DNA of 24,808 bases, from contig JASFQI010000027.1 of assembly GCA_050115555.1 (NCBI GenBank), positions 1 through 24,808 on the forward strand. Reading direction: 5' to 3'. Below, piece after piece: positions 6,686 to 15,857 of the stretch; the stretch's first letter is position 1; every line of letters starts with the position of its first letter. Source of the DNA: JASFQI01 sp050115555. GTDB lineage: Bacteria; Desulfobacterota; DSM-4660; Desulfatiglandales; HGW-15. Under the pieces are notes generated by a model, which was not told where the DNA came from, searched no databases, and saw only the letters and a program-made list of their open reading frames with translations. The translations under genes and the position numbers were made by a program.

Positions 6686-7372
6686 GCCTGGACCTTTTGA
6701 ATCTCTTGTGGACACCTTACGGCAAATGGACCCTTTTTAGAGCAGGAAGGGTTTTTCATCCAGCCTTGCGAGCCATTAACAAGAATTCAACCCACATCTC
6801 TGGATTGTTGAGCAGGACCCGGGCTTCAGAGGCTTCCACAGAGGTTCGGTTCAGAAAGGAGGTAAGCAGGTCTCCTCGAAATGGACGCACATTGGAACGC
6901 CGCTTCCGTAAGCGGCCGACCAGGGGCGGCCGTCAGATCCCTTCTGTTCAGACAGCTCTTCCTCCGAGACATCGGGCAGACGCCCATAGGCGATTCAGCG
7001 ACTTCCAACTGAACTGAAGCCTTATTTATACCACATTCGATAGCAACCCCCAATCCTTTTTCCGTCCGGCTTTTGAATCTCCCCGCAGTCCCGCTGAAAG
7101 CGGGACCGGGAATGCCCGAGCGAGGCATTTTCAAGCGGGCTTCGTGCTTGACCGCCTATCGCCTTCTTTTCAATGCGTCCGTTTTGTGAGAATATTGATA
7201 GAGTTTCAAAAAGCAGTAAGCAGGAGATTTGCCCCTAGCGATTCCAAGGCCTTACAACGTAGCCAACCGGCGGTTGAGCGGGTTTTTGCGAGACCGTCAA
7301 AATTAATTTTCATCGTCCTTCTGCTCCCCGGGACCCAAGACCTGATACGTAATCCCAGGGTGAGACCGTGTC
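6686..7372. other. Intergenic region between the PilZ and methyltransferase genes
   Basis: No supported gene. It contains a perfect hairpin at 7088-7106 (arms GTCCCGCT and AGCGGGAC, 3-nt loop), followed at once by a repeat hairpin at 7109-7133 that recurs at 8483-8507. Small frames here lack domain motifs and convincing binding sites. Confidence 0.55.
7109..7133 (+). repeat. Short palindromic repeat, copy 1
   Basis: A 25-bp unit with arms AATGCC and GGCATT around CGAGCGA. It matches 8483-8507 at 24 of 25 positions. The two copies flank the methyltransferase gene and its spacers in the same orientation, in intergenic DNA. Confidence 0.6.
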
Positions 7373-8188
7373 ATGGACAATCAAGGGTACTACATTCGAT
7401 ATGGAGCCCTTTCCTATGAGCTGGACCAGGAACACACGGACCACGGTCTGACCGACACGGAAATGCGGCTACTCACCGAGTGCCTGGACGGGGTGCGAAA
7501 CGCCGTCCATTTATGCTGTGGTGCGGGTCGCCACGTGGCGGCCTTTGAAAACGTGGGCATTGCTTCCTGTGGCATCGACATCAGCCCCGAGCTCATCCAA
7601 AAGGGCCGTGAAAGCGTGATCCCTCGGCAGCCCACAGGACAAGGTCCTCGCCTCGTCCTGGGCGATGTGGTCTCCCTGCCGTTCAAGGCGCGAACAACCG
7701 ACTGCGTGACCCTTCTGGGAAACAGCCTGTGCCTTTTTCCGGAGCACCTGTGCGCGGAAATCCTCGCCGAAGTCGCTCGCATCCTGGTTTCTGAGGGCCT
7801 GTTCATCATAGACCTGCCGGATCCTGCCTATCTCCAGGCCCATCAGAAAGGAACCACCAGCACCTCTCAGACCATCCACACACAAACCCTCGGAGTGGTC
7901 CAGTGGACCTGGGTTCGTCACGCCTATCCGGAAAGGTGCATGATGGTTTCGGAGGAGTACGTGCAGCCCTTGAGAGACGAAAAACCCCTTACCAAAACGC
8001 TTCGCTTTGAATTTCACCTGTACGAACCCCAAAAGGCGTGCGTCATGTCCGAGACTTTCGGCCTGCATCTCGAGCGCGTTCTTGAATGCGAAGACCTCTC
8101 CGGCCGGTACAAGGGCATGTTGCGAAAACGGAACTTCCTGTTGCTGCGCTCGACCAAGGACGGATCCCCCAGGGATACCGTTCCGTGA
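7373..8188 (+). CDS. Class I SAM-dependent methyltransferase
   Basis: The product has 271 residues from ATG 7373, with AGGGTGAG about 8 bases upstream. SAM-binding motif I is HLCCGAGRHV (46-55). The acidic residue ending strand 2 is D69 in GIDIS, GDVVSLPF (97-104) marks motif III, and LLGNSL (114-119) fits the motif IV area. VARILVSEGLFIIDLPDPAY (134-153) is the usual post-motif strand. The C-terminal half adds extra strands (residues 165-260), as in small-molecule methyltransferases rather than rRNA enzymes. The substrate cannot be told. The gene stands alone between repeats at 7109 and 8483 and is convergent with the next gene. Confidence 0.85.
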   Translation: MDNQGYYIRYGALSYELDQEHTDHGLTDTEMRLLTECLDGVRNAVHLCCGAGRHVAAFENVGIASCGIDISPELIQKGRESVIPRQPTGQGPRLVLGDVVSLPFKARTTDCVTLLGNSLCLFPEHLCAEILAEVARILVSEGLFIIDLPDPAYLQAHQKGTTSTSQTIHTQTLGVVQWTWVRHAYPERCMMVSEEYVQPLRDEKPLTKTLRFEFHLYEPQKACVMSETFGLHLERVLECEDLSGRYKGMLRKRNFLLLRSTKDGSPRDTVP

Positions 8189-8504
8189 GATCCCACTACG
8201 GCCCCGCCATGGCCTGCCAGAAAAACTTCCAGCATCATGAAACTCAGCGAGGTCCCGGAACGGGACAACCCAACGAAATACCCATCCGAATGGTCCTTTC
8301 CCACAATATAGATTTAGATCTCCGGGCAGTCCTTCAAGGGCAGGCGAAAAATTTGGCCGTAAACCCCGCTCATTAGGGAACTCGTTAGGGAGTTGCGCCA
8401 GAAAGGCACAACCGGCCAAATATTGCCTGTAAAGAAGATCCTGGCCTGCTAAACGGAAAACTATTGCCGATTTGCGGGGTGAGGAATGCGCGAGCGAGGC
8501 ATTT
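8189..8504. other. Convergent intergenic region with inverted repeats
   Basis: No gene. There is an imperfect inverted repeat (8341-8358 with 8414-8429, core ATTTGGCC and GGCCAAAT) that could fold as a bidirectional terminator, but it has no T run. The palindromic repeat copy 8483-8507 overlaps the end of the minus-strand gene. Confidence 0.45.
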
Positions 8505-8507
8505 TCA
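8483..8507 (+). repeat. Short palindromic repeat, copy 2
   Basis: Matches 7109-7133 at 24 of 25 positions. One arm of the palindrome is disturbed (GCG for GCC). Its last three bases are the stop codon of the minus-strand gene 8505-9425. Confidence 0.6.
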
Positions 8508-9425
8508 GCTCAAGGGCCCAGAAGAATCCAAGGGGGATATGCCCATGCCCAGGATGTGCCGTGCCCGGTTCAATGGATTGAGCGGGGAAACCTCGGCGCT
8601 GTAAGGGGCCTCCGGGACCTTCAACTGCTCCATTTTTCCATACTTCAAGCGGCACTCCCCGCGCTTTTCCGCCCTTCGGAAAACCCGGTATGCACTCTCA
8701 AACAGGTCCCTCGGCGTCAGCCCCCTCACAGGAAACATCCCCGTGCGCCTTAACCCGTCACGTATGATCGTGGCACAGTTGCGCCGGTAATAATGGAAAT
8801 AGGAATTGAAGGTGGGGGCATCCGGGTTCACCGGGGCCTTGTGAATGACACGCATGGTGGCTCGAAAAAACGAAAAGAGCCTCGCAACCACCTCCTCATG
8901 GGTCTCAACGTCGAGGACGTGGATGGAGCGGGCGAACAACCGACCGAAGTTGTTGTTGTAAGGTTTTTCATCCAAGGCCTCGTTTACACGGCCTAGTGAC
9001 GGATGCACTCCGAACGGGCCCAATGCCGGCCTGTACAGGTATTCCTCCACCGGAAGGACCTCGTTCTCGATGCTGCGGTAAGAAAAATTAAAAACCCACC
9101 CCCCCACGTTGATCGCGCTGTGCCCCAAAATGGACCCACGGAACTGAGTCAAGCGTTCGTTCAAGTAAAGCTGGAAATGGGATGTTTGTGATCGATCGTC
9201 AAAAGCCGCGGGCCAGAGAAGCACGATCGGCTTTCCCGTGTCATAGTCGGACTCAGGGAGGAGCCGTCCAACTACGGCCCGATCTCTCCAGTGATGCACG
9301 TACCCGTCCCAGATACGGCCCTGCGTCCCAAGGTGCTCACCCGCCTGTGCCTCGACCCAGTGCCTTTTCCCCTGCGAGCGCAAGATCCCACTCAGGGATC
9401 GGCTTTCCTTCATGTCACGATCCAT
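8505..9425 (-). CDS. Uncharacterised protein with a His...Asn-Cys pattern of permuted papain-like (LRAT/YiiX type) enzymes
   Basis: The product has 306 residues from ATG 9425; AGGGGAAG lies 8 bases upstream, and GTG 9428 also fits. Two motifs stand out: GHSAINVGGW around H102, and RNCATIIRDGL around C217. A His in a strand followed 100 or so residues later by Asn-Cys at the start of a helix is the order seen in circularly permuted papain-fold proteins (LRAT, YaeF/YiiX, DUF4105-like), which act as peptidases, amidases or acyltransferases. This assignment is by motif order only. There is no clear signal peptide or membrane helix in the visible start. The rest is Arg/Tyr-rich and globular. It is divergent from the LolA-like gene at 9929 and convergent with the methyltransferase. 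It could be an unrelated family. Confidence 0.6.
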   Translation of the reverse strand: MDRDMKESRSLSGILRSQGKRHWVEAQAGEHLGTQGRIWDGYVHHWRDRAVVGRLLPESDYDTGKPIVLLWPAAFDDRSQTSHFQLYLNERLTQFRGSILGHSAINVGGWVFNFSYRSIENEVLPVEEYLYRPALGPFGVHPSLGRVNEALDEKPYNNNFGRLFARSIHVLDVETHEEVVARLFSFFRATMRVIHKAPVNPDAPTFNSYFHYYRRNCATIIRDGLRRTGMFPVRGLTPRDLFESAYRVFRRAEKRGECRLKYGKMEQLKVPEAPYSAEVSPLNPLNRARHILGMGISPLDSSGPLS

Positions 9426-9928
9426 CACCGAGTCTTCCCCTGGTCACGGCACCCCTTGATGGCACAGCCCGGGCTCCCTGCCTTGGCAGTAAAAAGGTCC
9501 TGCTGATTGCTGCTTACGAAGTATAGATATCCCCTGCTGGATCATCTCTCGAAACATGAGCAAGAAAAGTAAAAGGATAGCCCCATTTGTTTTTTTATAA
9601 AACGAACGGTTTTGCTCGTAAAGCGGATATCTCCTTTTGGTCAAAAAGCCTCTCTTCGTCTCTAAAAACTTGCTATTCCCTGCCCCAAGCAGCTTTTTAC
9701 GTTCTGATGTGAAAAACGCTTCTCTTCCTGTGCCCGCACCAGGCATCCTGTGATTGAAAGCCAATGCGTAATCCTTCACACCGGGGCGTCTTCGGATCAC
9801 AACCATGTCCCCTCCTGCTTGAAAATGATTGACGCGCCGGCTTGAAAACGGTACGCTTTTTTGCAACTTACTCGGAGGCCAACCCTTCGAGGTTCATGAC
9901 AGAACCCCTCCATTCAGGTAGCGATTTC
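9426..9928. other. Divergent intergenic region
   Basis: It lies between the divergent 306-aa and LolA-like genes. It is relatively AT-rich around 9540-9700, with no recognised promoter of quality. A minus-strand frame at 9444-9866 has no domain, no binding site and chance-like content, so I do not call it. Confidence 0.5.
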
Positions 9929-10714
9929 ATGAACACCTTTCCCGTTCGAATCCTTCTTGCCGCAGTGGGATTATTGATTCTATGCCTTCTCCCCATACCG
10001 GCTCGGTCCATGGACGGAAAGACGCTGGCCGAAAAAGTCCTGAACCGAGATGACGGAAAAGACTCTTATGCGATCGTGCGCATGCTGCTCATCGACAAGG
10101 GCGGTAATAAACGGTTTCGCAAGCTGATCTCTGCGACCAAGGAATTCGGCGAAGTTTCCAAGAGCTTCATGCGATTCACCGAACCGGCCTCCATCGAGGG
10201 GACGGCGTTTCTCATTTGGGAAAACCAGGACCGCGACGACGACCAGTTCTTATACCTGCCCGCGCTTCGCCGGGTGCGTAGAATCGTGTCCAACCAAAAG
10301 GACAGCCGCTTTGTGAACACCGATTACACGTACGAGGACATGCAAACACGCAAGATCGAGAAGGACCACCACAAGATCCTCGGTACGGAGACCGTCAAAG
10401 ATTATGAATGCTGGATCCTGGAGAGCACACCAAAGAACCCGGAGACCAGCCAGTACGGCAAATGGGTCAGCTGGATCATCAAGCCCCTGTTTTTACCCCT
10501 CAAGACCGAGTACTACAATAAGCGGGGACGCGTAGAAAAAATCCTGTTCGCAAATGACATCCAGAAGGTGGACGGGATTGCCACTGTCATGGATTCTGAG
10601 ATGCGCCACCTCCGGCGAAGACATCGGACCTTCATGAAGACGGACACCATACGATACAACACGGGTATTCCGGACCGGATCTTCACCCGCCGGTACCTTG
10701 AAAACCCGGACTGA
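9929..10714 (+). CDS. Outer membrane lipoprotein-sorting (LolA-like) protein
   Basis: The product has 261 residues from ATG 9929, chosen because AGGT lies 9 bases upstream and the signal peptide starts here: MNTFPVRILLAAVGLLILCL, cleaved near residue 26 (PARS). The frame is open further upstream but that extension adds unlikely text. The mature protein has the hallmarks of the LolA-like family annotated as outer membrane lipoprotein-sorting protein: FRKLISATKE, RFTEPASIEGTAFLIW, DDDQFLYLPALRRVRRI and YTYEDM. Such periplasmic proteins have a half-barrel that carries a lipid or acyl chain, and they are usually encoded beside MMPL/RND permeases. Here the barrel (10852) and MMPL pump (12587) follow on the same strand, so it is probably the periplasmic shuttle of that system. 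No Lys/Arg-rich retention signal or lipobox is visible. Confidence 0.88.
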   Translation: MNTFPVRILLAAVGLLILCLLPIPARSMDGKTLAEKVLNRDDGKDSYAIVRMLLIDKGGNKRFRKLISATKEFGEVSKSFMRFTEPASIEGTAFLIWENQDRDDDQFLYLPALRRVRRIVSNQKDSRFVNTDYTYEDMQTRKIEKDHHKILGTETVKDYECWILESTPKNPETSQYGKWVSWIIKPLFLPLKTEYYNKRGRVEKILFANDIQKVDGIATVMDSEMRHLRRRHRTFMKTDTIRYNTGIPDRIFTRRYLENPD

Positions 10715-10851
10715 CCCATGCTGCCGGATTTCACGCCTACGTGGCCTTTGCTTTATAAATGGCCGGCCAACGCGGGCATGAAGTCGATGCCGCAGGCAGG
10801 ACAGACTACTGGATTGCAAAGCCTCACCTCTTTCACTGAAGGGAGAGCTCT

Positions 10852-12504
10852 ATGACGACCCTCCGAAAAGGATCCTTTTGTGGACTCATCCTTTTCCTCT
10901 GTTTGGGGCCTTTTCAGATTGCCTCTTCTGCTGCGGTAATCAATGTAGAAGCTGTCCGTTTTCAGCAAGACGCTGCTTCCGTCGCGAGCAATCCCGAGAC
11001 CCGAATACGCATTGCGGGAAGTGAAGAAGCCTGGGGATCCGACGCGTCCAAGGAAGACGTTTGGGAAGAATCCTCGGATGCGGACGAGAATCCATGGGGC
11101 GAAAAAGATGCCGGTACGGGTGAAGAGGGTTCGCCGTGGGGAGAGGAGGAACAGGCCGAGGAGGCTCCGCCGTGGGATGAGGAAAAAGCCGCCGACGAGG
11201 GCACACCTCCCTGGGAGGAGGAGGCTGAGGAAAAAGCGAAGGCGGGACTGCCCATCGATCTCAGCGGTCATTTCTGGACTCGGTACGCACACGACCTCAA
11301 CGAGGACAACCCATTCGAGGACGATGACTTCAGCCACACGGAACTCCGTATTAAAGCAGCCTACGACCCCAGCCCTGCCTGGGATATCGTGCTTGCACTG
11401 GACGCAGACGCCTTCCTGTATCGTAACAGCGGGGACTGGGATCACGAAATCAACCTCCAGCCGCACGAGGCCTACGTTCGTTATGCCGGCCCTTTCTATG
11501 AGGTGACCCTTGGAAACCAGCTGGTGCACTGGGGCAAAGCGGATGAAGTGAGCCCTCTGGACATCGTGAATCCCGAAGACCTTCGCGACGGGTTCGTCCG
11601 CAGCCGCGAGGATCGAAAACTCCCCGTACCCATGGTGAATGCGAAATTCTTCAAGGGGGTCTACAAGGTGGAGACCCTATTCATTCCCTTTTTCCAGGAA
11701 TCGGACATCGATCTGGTAGGCAGGGACTGGGCCTTTTTCGACCACTACGATCGGAGTGTGGGAAGCTTTCGTCTCCTCGAGGACAAGCCGGCCAACGATC
11801 TCTCAAACAGTGAGGTGGGCGTCCGTTTCTCCGGCACCATCCGGAACCTGGATTATGCGTTCAGTTATTTTCACACACGGGAGGACGTGCCCTCGTTCGA
11901 CTCTCTGGTAACGCCTCCGGGTTTCCGAGTCCCAGATCCCGATGCAGTGGAGCTGCGAGACCTGGTTGTGTTTGCCTCAAATCCCTTGGCCCCTCAACCG
12001 ATCGGGCTCCGTTACGCACGGCAAAACGTCTTCGGGATCGAGTTCGAAACCACGTGGAAGAGCCTCGGGATTCGAGGTGAGGTGGCCTATATCCACGAAA
12101 AGTCCTTTCTCAACGATCGGCTGCGTCGTGTGGAGGTGCCGGTCTACAGCTATGTCCTGGGAGCCGACTACAACAAGCCCGGATCCTTCTACTGCAATCT
12201 CCAGTTCGGGCAGCAGATTCTGGAGGAAGACGACGACGGGCTCCTTTTCACTGACCGGGTCACGACCACGGTGAACGGCGAGATCAACAAGAAGCTCTTT
12301 GACAGCAAGCTGGAGCTGGCGCTACGCTACCTTTACAACTTTACCTGGGAAGACTATTACGTAAACCCTCTGATCCGGCTCAAGTACTGGACCAACATCA
12401 CGGTGGATTTCGGCGTGGAAATGGAAGGAGGCCCTTCGAACAGTGTGCTCGGGTTCTTTGATGACAACGACGAAGTCTATGTCCTTTTCCAATACGACTT
12501 CTGA
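10852..12504 (+). CDS. Outer-membrane beta-barrel protein (DUF1302-like) with an acidic Trp-repeat N-terminal region
   Basis: The product has 550 residues. GAAGGGAG lies about 7 bases before ATG 10852. A signal peptide (1-28) ends ASSA. Residues 58-131 form an acidic low-complexity region with six Trp at 61, 71, 82, 96, 108 and 121, mostly in PWGE/PWDE/PWEE units. From 134 (PIDLSGHFWTRYAHD) alternating strands run to a final Phe (LFQYDF), typical of an outer-membrane barrel. The phrase LGNQLVHWGKADEVSPLDIV (about 221-240) is characteristic of DUF1302-like barrels that sit beside LolA-like and RND genes. The likely role is the outer-membrane part of an export or import path with the flanking genes. 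The acidic Trp region would lie in the periplasm or plug the pore. The spacing is 137 bases to the previous gene and 82 to the next. Confidence 0.85.
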   Translation: MTTLRKGSFCGLILFLCLGPFQIASSAAVINVEAVRFQQDAASVASNPETRIRIAGSEEAWGSDASKEDVWEESSDADENPWGEKDAGTGEEGSPWGEEEQAEEAPPWDEEKAADEGTPPWEEEAEEKAKAGLPIDLSGHFWTRYAHDLNEDNPFEDDDFSHTELRIKAAYDPSPAWDIVLALDADAFLYRNSGDWDHEINLQPHEAYVRYAGPFYEVTLGNQLVHWGKADEVSPLDIVNPEDLRDGFVRSREDRKLPVPMVNAKFFKGVYKVETLFIPFFQESDIDLVGRDWAFFDHYDRSVGSFRLLEDKPANDLSNSEVGVRFSGTIRNLDYAFSYFHTREDVPSFDSLVTPPGFRVPDPDAVELRDLVVFASNPLAPQPIGLRYARQNVFGIEFETTWKSLGIRGEVAYIHEKSFLNDRLRRVEVPVYSYVLGADYNKPGSFYCNLQFGQQILEEDDDGLLFTDRVTTTVNGEINKKLFDSKLELALRYLYNFTWEDYYVNPLIRLKYWTNITVDFGVEMEGGPSNSVLGFFDDNDEVYVLFQYDF

Positions 12505-12586
12505 GGCAGCCGTTGTCTGATCAGCCATCTCCGGAAACCGGGCCTGCGCCCCGGAGTGCCTGAGTCCTTTCCAACCGGTCAAGGCC

Positions 12587-15500
12587 ATGACCCAGACCCC
12601 TCCCAGTTCTCCCAAGGGGCCCCTCACGTCCGCCTTGCTCACGCAGGGCGTCCGACACGCGGACGGGCTCGCCAAACAGGGTCGATTTTCCGAGGCCCGT
12701 GACGCTTACGTGCAGCTTATCCGTCAGCTTCATCAGGGCATCGCCGAGGTCAAGCGGGAGGGAAAGGCCGTGGGACCCGGGACCCTCAAAACGCTCAAAG
12801 CCTTGGAGCAGCGGCTGGGTGCGATTCAGGAGAAGAAGGCCGCCCACGAAAAAGAACACCCTTCTCTTGTTCTGAGGGCCGTGCGTCAACGGCTGCAACA
12901 GGCGGAACAGTACACCCGGCGATCCCTTTTCAGCGAAGCTCTCCTCCACTATCAGGCAGCAATCGAGCGGATCGCAACATGGAAAAAAGCGCTTCCGGAA
13001 AACCGCCACGAGAGTGCACAGGCATGCGAAATCTCGTTGAACCTGCTAAGGACCCGCATCATTCAATATTCCAGCGCCGGGAAAACGCCAGAGCCTCGTA
13101 AAAATACCTCCTCTCTACCCACACCGGCGGACAGACTTCAGCAAGATGACCATATCATCCTCTGCCTCGGAGGAGCCCTGCTCGAAACCACAGGGGTCGT
13201 AGAAGCACTCAACGCCCTGGAGCAAACCGATTCCCTCCCTAAACCGGTACTACCTGTTTCTGCGCAACTCGCGGAGTTACTGGCCCGTGAAGGGGAGCCC
13301 CGCCTGAGCGCCGACCTTTACCGCCGCATCCTAAAAACCGGTTTTATCGAGCGTTCAGAACAACCGACCCTCTTACAAGGGCTGGCCGCTGCTTACGAGC
13401 AGATGGAGGATCGGAGAAACGCCCTCCGCACGTACAATGAGCTCCTTGCTTTGGACCGGGCCCATACCCTTGCTCTCCAGCGCAGCCAGGAGCTGCGAAA
13501 GGATCTTCGGAAGTTCAGGCTCACCATCGCCACGGTCACGGAGCATCCCCGTTTTTTTTTCACACTCGCCCTCCTCATTGCAGTTGCGTTCATGGCCTTT
13601 GCTCCTGCGGCAAAGACCGTGGACAACGTGGACTATTTCACCGTAGAGAACGATCCGGATATCGAATACTACGGCGAGTTCAAGAAGGTCTTTGGGAGCG
13701 ATGAGTTCTTTGTCATTGCATTCCGAAAGCCGGAAGGGATCTTCACGACGGAAACCCTTCAGCTCCTCGACGACCTGACCTATGATCTGGAAGGCCTTGA
13801 GGAAGCTGAAGATGTGACCAGCCTGGCGAACGTCGATGATATCATCGGCGAGGAGGACTACTTCGAGGTCCGCGAGTTCCTGGAGGACATTCCCGAAGAT
13901 CCGGCCGACCTGGAGCAAATTCGAGAACAAGCCACCCAGAATCCCCTGTACGTTAAAAATCTCATCTCCGAGGACGGCACGACCGCAGCCATCATGATCG
14001 AGGCCTTTGACCGGCCGGAAGATGAAGGGTACCGCAAGAGGCTGATTACCGAGGCCCAGGAAGTGCTCGATACTTACCGGGACCGCGTGGATACCTTTCA
14101 CCTTGCCGGGTGGACTTACACGAACCTCAGCCTCAGCCGCTGTGTGCAAAAGGATGTTTCCACATTCATTCCAGTGTCCTACTTCTTTATTGCCCTGGCC
14201 ATCTGGCTTGTTTTCCGCAACCTGATCCTGACGGGGCTCGGCTTTGCCAACATCCTGGTCTGCGTGGGCTCGGTCATGGGGCTCTTCGGCCTGACCGGAA
14301 TCACCTTGAACAACGTGACCGCCATCATTCCCTCCATGGTCATGGCCTTGGCCCTGTGTGACACCGTGCACATCTTCTCCCACATGGAAAGGCGTGTCCT
14401 GACCGAGTCCGGGGGGGATCGGCGCATCGCCCTTGCCCATGTGTTGAAGCGCGTGGTCGTTCCCAGCGCGCTCACCAGCCTCACCACGGCCATTGGATTC
14501 CTCTCCCTGGCTGTGAGCGAGATTCCCCCGATACGGGATTTTGCATGGATCGCATCCGCCGGCATGGTTTTCGAGTTTCTGTTCTCCTTTTTCTTTCTCC
14601 CCCCCCTGCTGCTCCTGTTCAAGCCGGAGCGCATCTTCCAGCAGTATGAGACCAAGAGCGGCCTGGCCGCCCTGCTCCACCGCAATTACCGCCTCGTGAG
14701 CCGGATTCCATTTGCCATTGTATTCCTGGGACTCGTCCTCACGCTTGCAGCCGGATGGTATGCGTCCAGCGTGAAGGTGGAGACCAACCTCGTGGGCTTC
14801 TTTAAGGAGCACCTTCCCATTCGGAAATCCCTCGACTTCGTGGAAACCCACCTGGGAGGTGTGGACTCCCTGGATGTCTCGCTCCACTCCGACACTCTCG
14901 ATGCCTTCAAGGACCCGGAAAACCTCAAGGTCATCGAGGCGATCCAAGAGCATGTCAAGTCGCTTCAAGGCGTGGACAAAGCCGTGTCCTTCGTGGATTT
15001 CCTGAAGGACATGAACGAGTCGTTTCACAATGAGGACCCGGCTTTTTACAGGATCCCGGAAAGCAGGGACATGGTGGCCCAGTATCTGCTCCTCTACGAT
15101 GCAGAGGACATCGAGGACGTGATCAATAACACGTATGACCACGCCCGTATCGGGCTCCGCATCGCCCTCCACAAGTCCTCGGAGCAGGCTCGGCTGGTGC
15201 GGGAGATAGAAAATTTTGTCCAAAGAATCGACAATAAGGGGTTGAACATTCGCGTGACCGGAAGGGCACTGAAGGAGGTCAAGACCATCGATGCCCTGGT
15301 GGACGGGCAAATCTACAGCCTCTCACTGGCTACGGCAATCATCACGCTGGTCATGTTTTTTGCTTTGCGCTCCCTGGCCCTTGGGTTTCTCAGCATGGTG
15401 CCGAACATCTTTCCCATTGTGATCAACTTCGGCATCATGGGGGCCCTGGGCATTGCACTGGACACGGGCACCGCACTCATCGCCGCCGTGGCCATCGGCA

Positions 15501-15778
15501 TTGCCGTGGATGATACCATCCACTTCCTGTCGGAGTACAAAGAACGCCGGAGCCTGCGCATGCCTATCCCCAGAGCGGTCCAGGCCGTGCTCTTTTTAAA
15601 AGGCCGTGCGCTTATGTCCTCCTCCATCATTCTCGCCATCGGGTTCAGCGTGCTCGTCCTGAGCAGCTTCCAGCCCACCATGAACTTTGGCTTTTTGACC
15701 GCCATCATCATGATTACGGCCCTGATCGGAGACGCGTTCTTCCTTCCAGCCATTATCATGCTGAAGGATAGGCGTTGA
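12587..15778 (+). CDS. MMPL/RND-family transporter with an N-terminal TPR-like cytoplasmic domain
   Basis: The product has 1063 residues, long for the family because of a 310-residue N-terminal extension. The extension is helical, with TPR-like repeats (AKQGRFSEARDAYVQL at 29-44, RRSLFSEALLHYQAAI at 111-126, and about 231-295). The first membrane helix is at about 323-341. A periplasmic domain (345-520) and five helices follow (about 525-680), then another helix (704-727), a second periplasmic domain (730-905) and a last set of helices (910-1058). Conserved intramembrane acidic motifs are CDTVHIFSH (591-599) and VDDTIHFLSEY (974-984), the proton-relay Asp sites of MMPL pumps. It should sit in the inner membrane and move lipid-like or hydrophobic cargo by proton motive force, handing over to the LolA-like protein and barrel. 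The start is ATG 12587 with AAGG 2 bases upstream. Confidence 0.9.
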   Translation: MTQTPPSSPKGPLTSALLTQGVRHADGLAKQGRFSEARDAYVQLIRQLHQGIAEVKREGKAVGPGTLKTLKALEQRLGAIQEKKAAHEKEHPSLVLRAVRQRLQQAEQYTRRSLFSEALLHYQAAIERIATWKKALPENRHESAQACEISLNLLRTRIIQYSSAGKTPEPRKNTSSLPTPADRLQQDDHIILCLGGALLETTGVVEALNALEQTDSLPKPVLPVSAQLAELLAREGEPRLSADLYRRILKTGFIERSEQPTLLQGLAAAYEQMEDRRNALRTYNELLALDRAHTLALQRSQELRKDLRKFRLTIATVTEHPRFFFTLALLIAVAFMAFAPAAKTVDNVDYFTVENDPDIEYYGEFKKVFGSDEFFVIAFRKPEGIFTTETLQLLDDLTYDLEGLEEAEDVTSLANVDDIIGEEDYFEVREFLEDIPEDPADLEQIREQATQNPLYVKNLISEDGTTAAIMIEAFDRPEDEGYRKRLITEAQEVLDTYRDRVDTFHLAGWTYTNLSLSRCVQKDVSTFIPVSYFFIALAIWLVFRNLILTGLGFANILVCVGSVMGLFGLTGITLNNVTAIIPSMVMALALCDTVHIFSHMERRVLTESGGDRRIALAHVLKRVVVPSALTSLTTAIGFLSLAVSEIPPIRDFAWIASAGMVFEFLFSFFFLPPLLLLFKPERIFQQYETKSGLAALLHRNYRLVSRIPFAIVFLGLVLTLAAGWYASSVKVETNLVGFFKEHLPIRKSLDFVETHLGGVDSLDVSLHSDTLDAFKDPENLKVIEAIQEHVKSLQGVDKAVSFVDFLKDMNESFHNEDPAFYRIPESRDMVAQYLLLYDAEDIEDVINNTYDHARIGLRIALHKSSEQARLVREIENFVQRIDNKGLNIRVTGRALKEVKTIDALVDGQIYSLSLATAIITLVMFFALRSLALGFLSMVPNIFPIVINFGIMGALGIALDTGTALIAAVAIGIAVDDTIHFLSEYKERRSLRMPIPRAVQAVLFLKGRALMSSSIILAIGFSVLVLSSFQPTMNFGFLTAIIMITALIGDAFFLPAIIMLKDRR

Positions 15779-15857
15779 CAATGGATGCCAATCCGGCTTC
15801 TTGAGCAACCCGTTTAGCCCGACGTTTTGTATGCCGAGGAAAAGGCAACGACCTATT

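Noticed and set aside
9444..9866. A 140-residue minus-strand frame just upstream of, and in frame with, the 306-aa gene
   Set aside because: A TGA separates the two, the 306-aa gene has its own binding site, and the upstream text has no domain or protein-like periodicity.
9849..9866. GGTAC ... TTGC resembling a sigma-54 promoter before the LolA-like gene
   Set aside because: The GG-GC spacing is 11, not 10, and the -24 half is poor.
10753..11529. A 258-residue minus-strand frame opposite the barrel gene
   Set aside because: Shadow of the barrel gene's signal peptide and acidic repeat; no binding site or domain.
13373..15310. A 645-residue open frame antisense to the MMPL gene
   Set aside because: It mirrors the codon bias of the sense gene. 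It is His/Gly/Glu-rich without motifs, while the plus strand encodes clear membrane helices and RND motifs.
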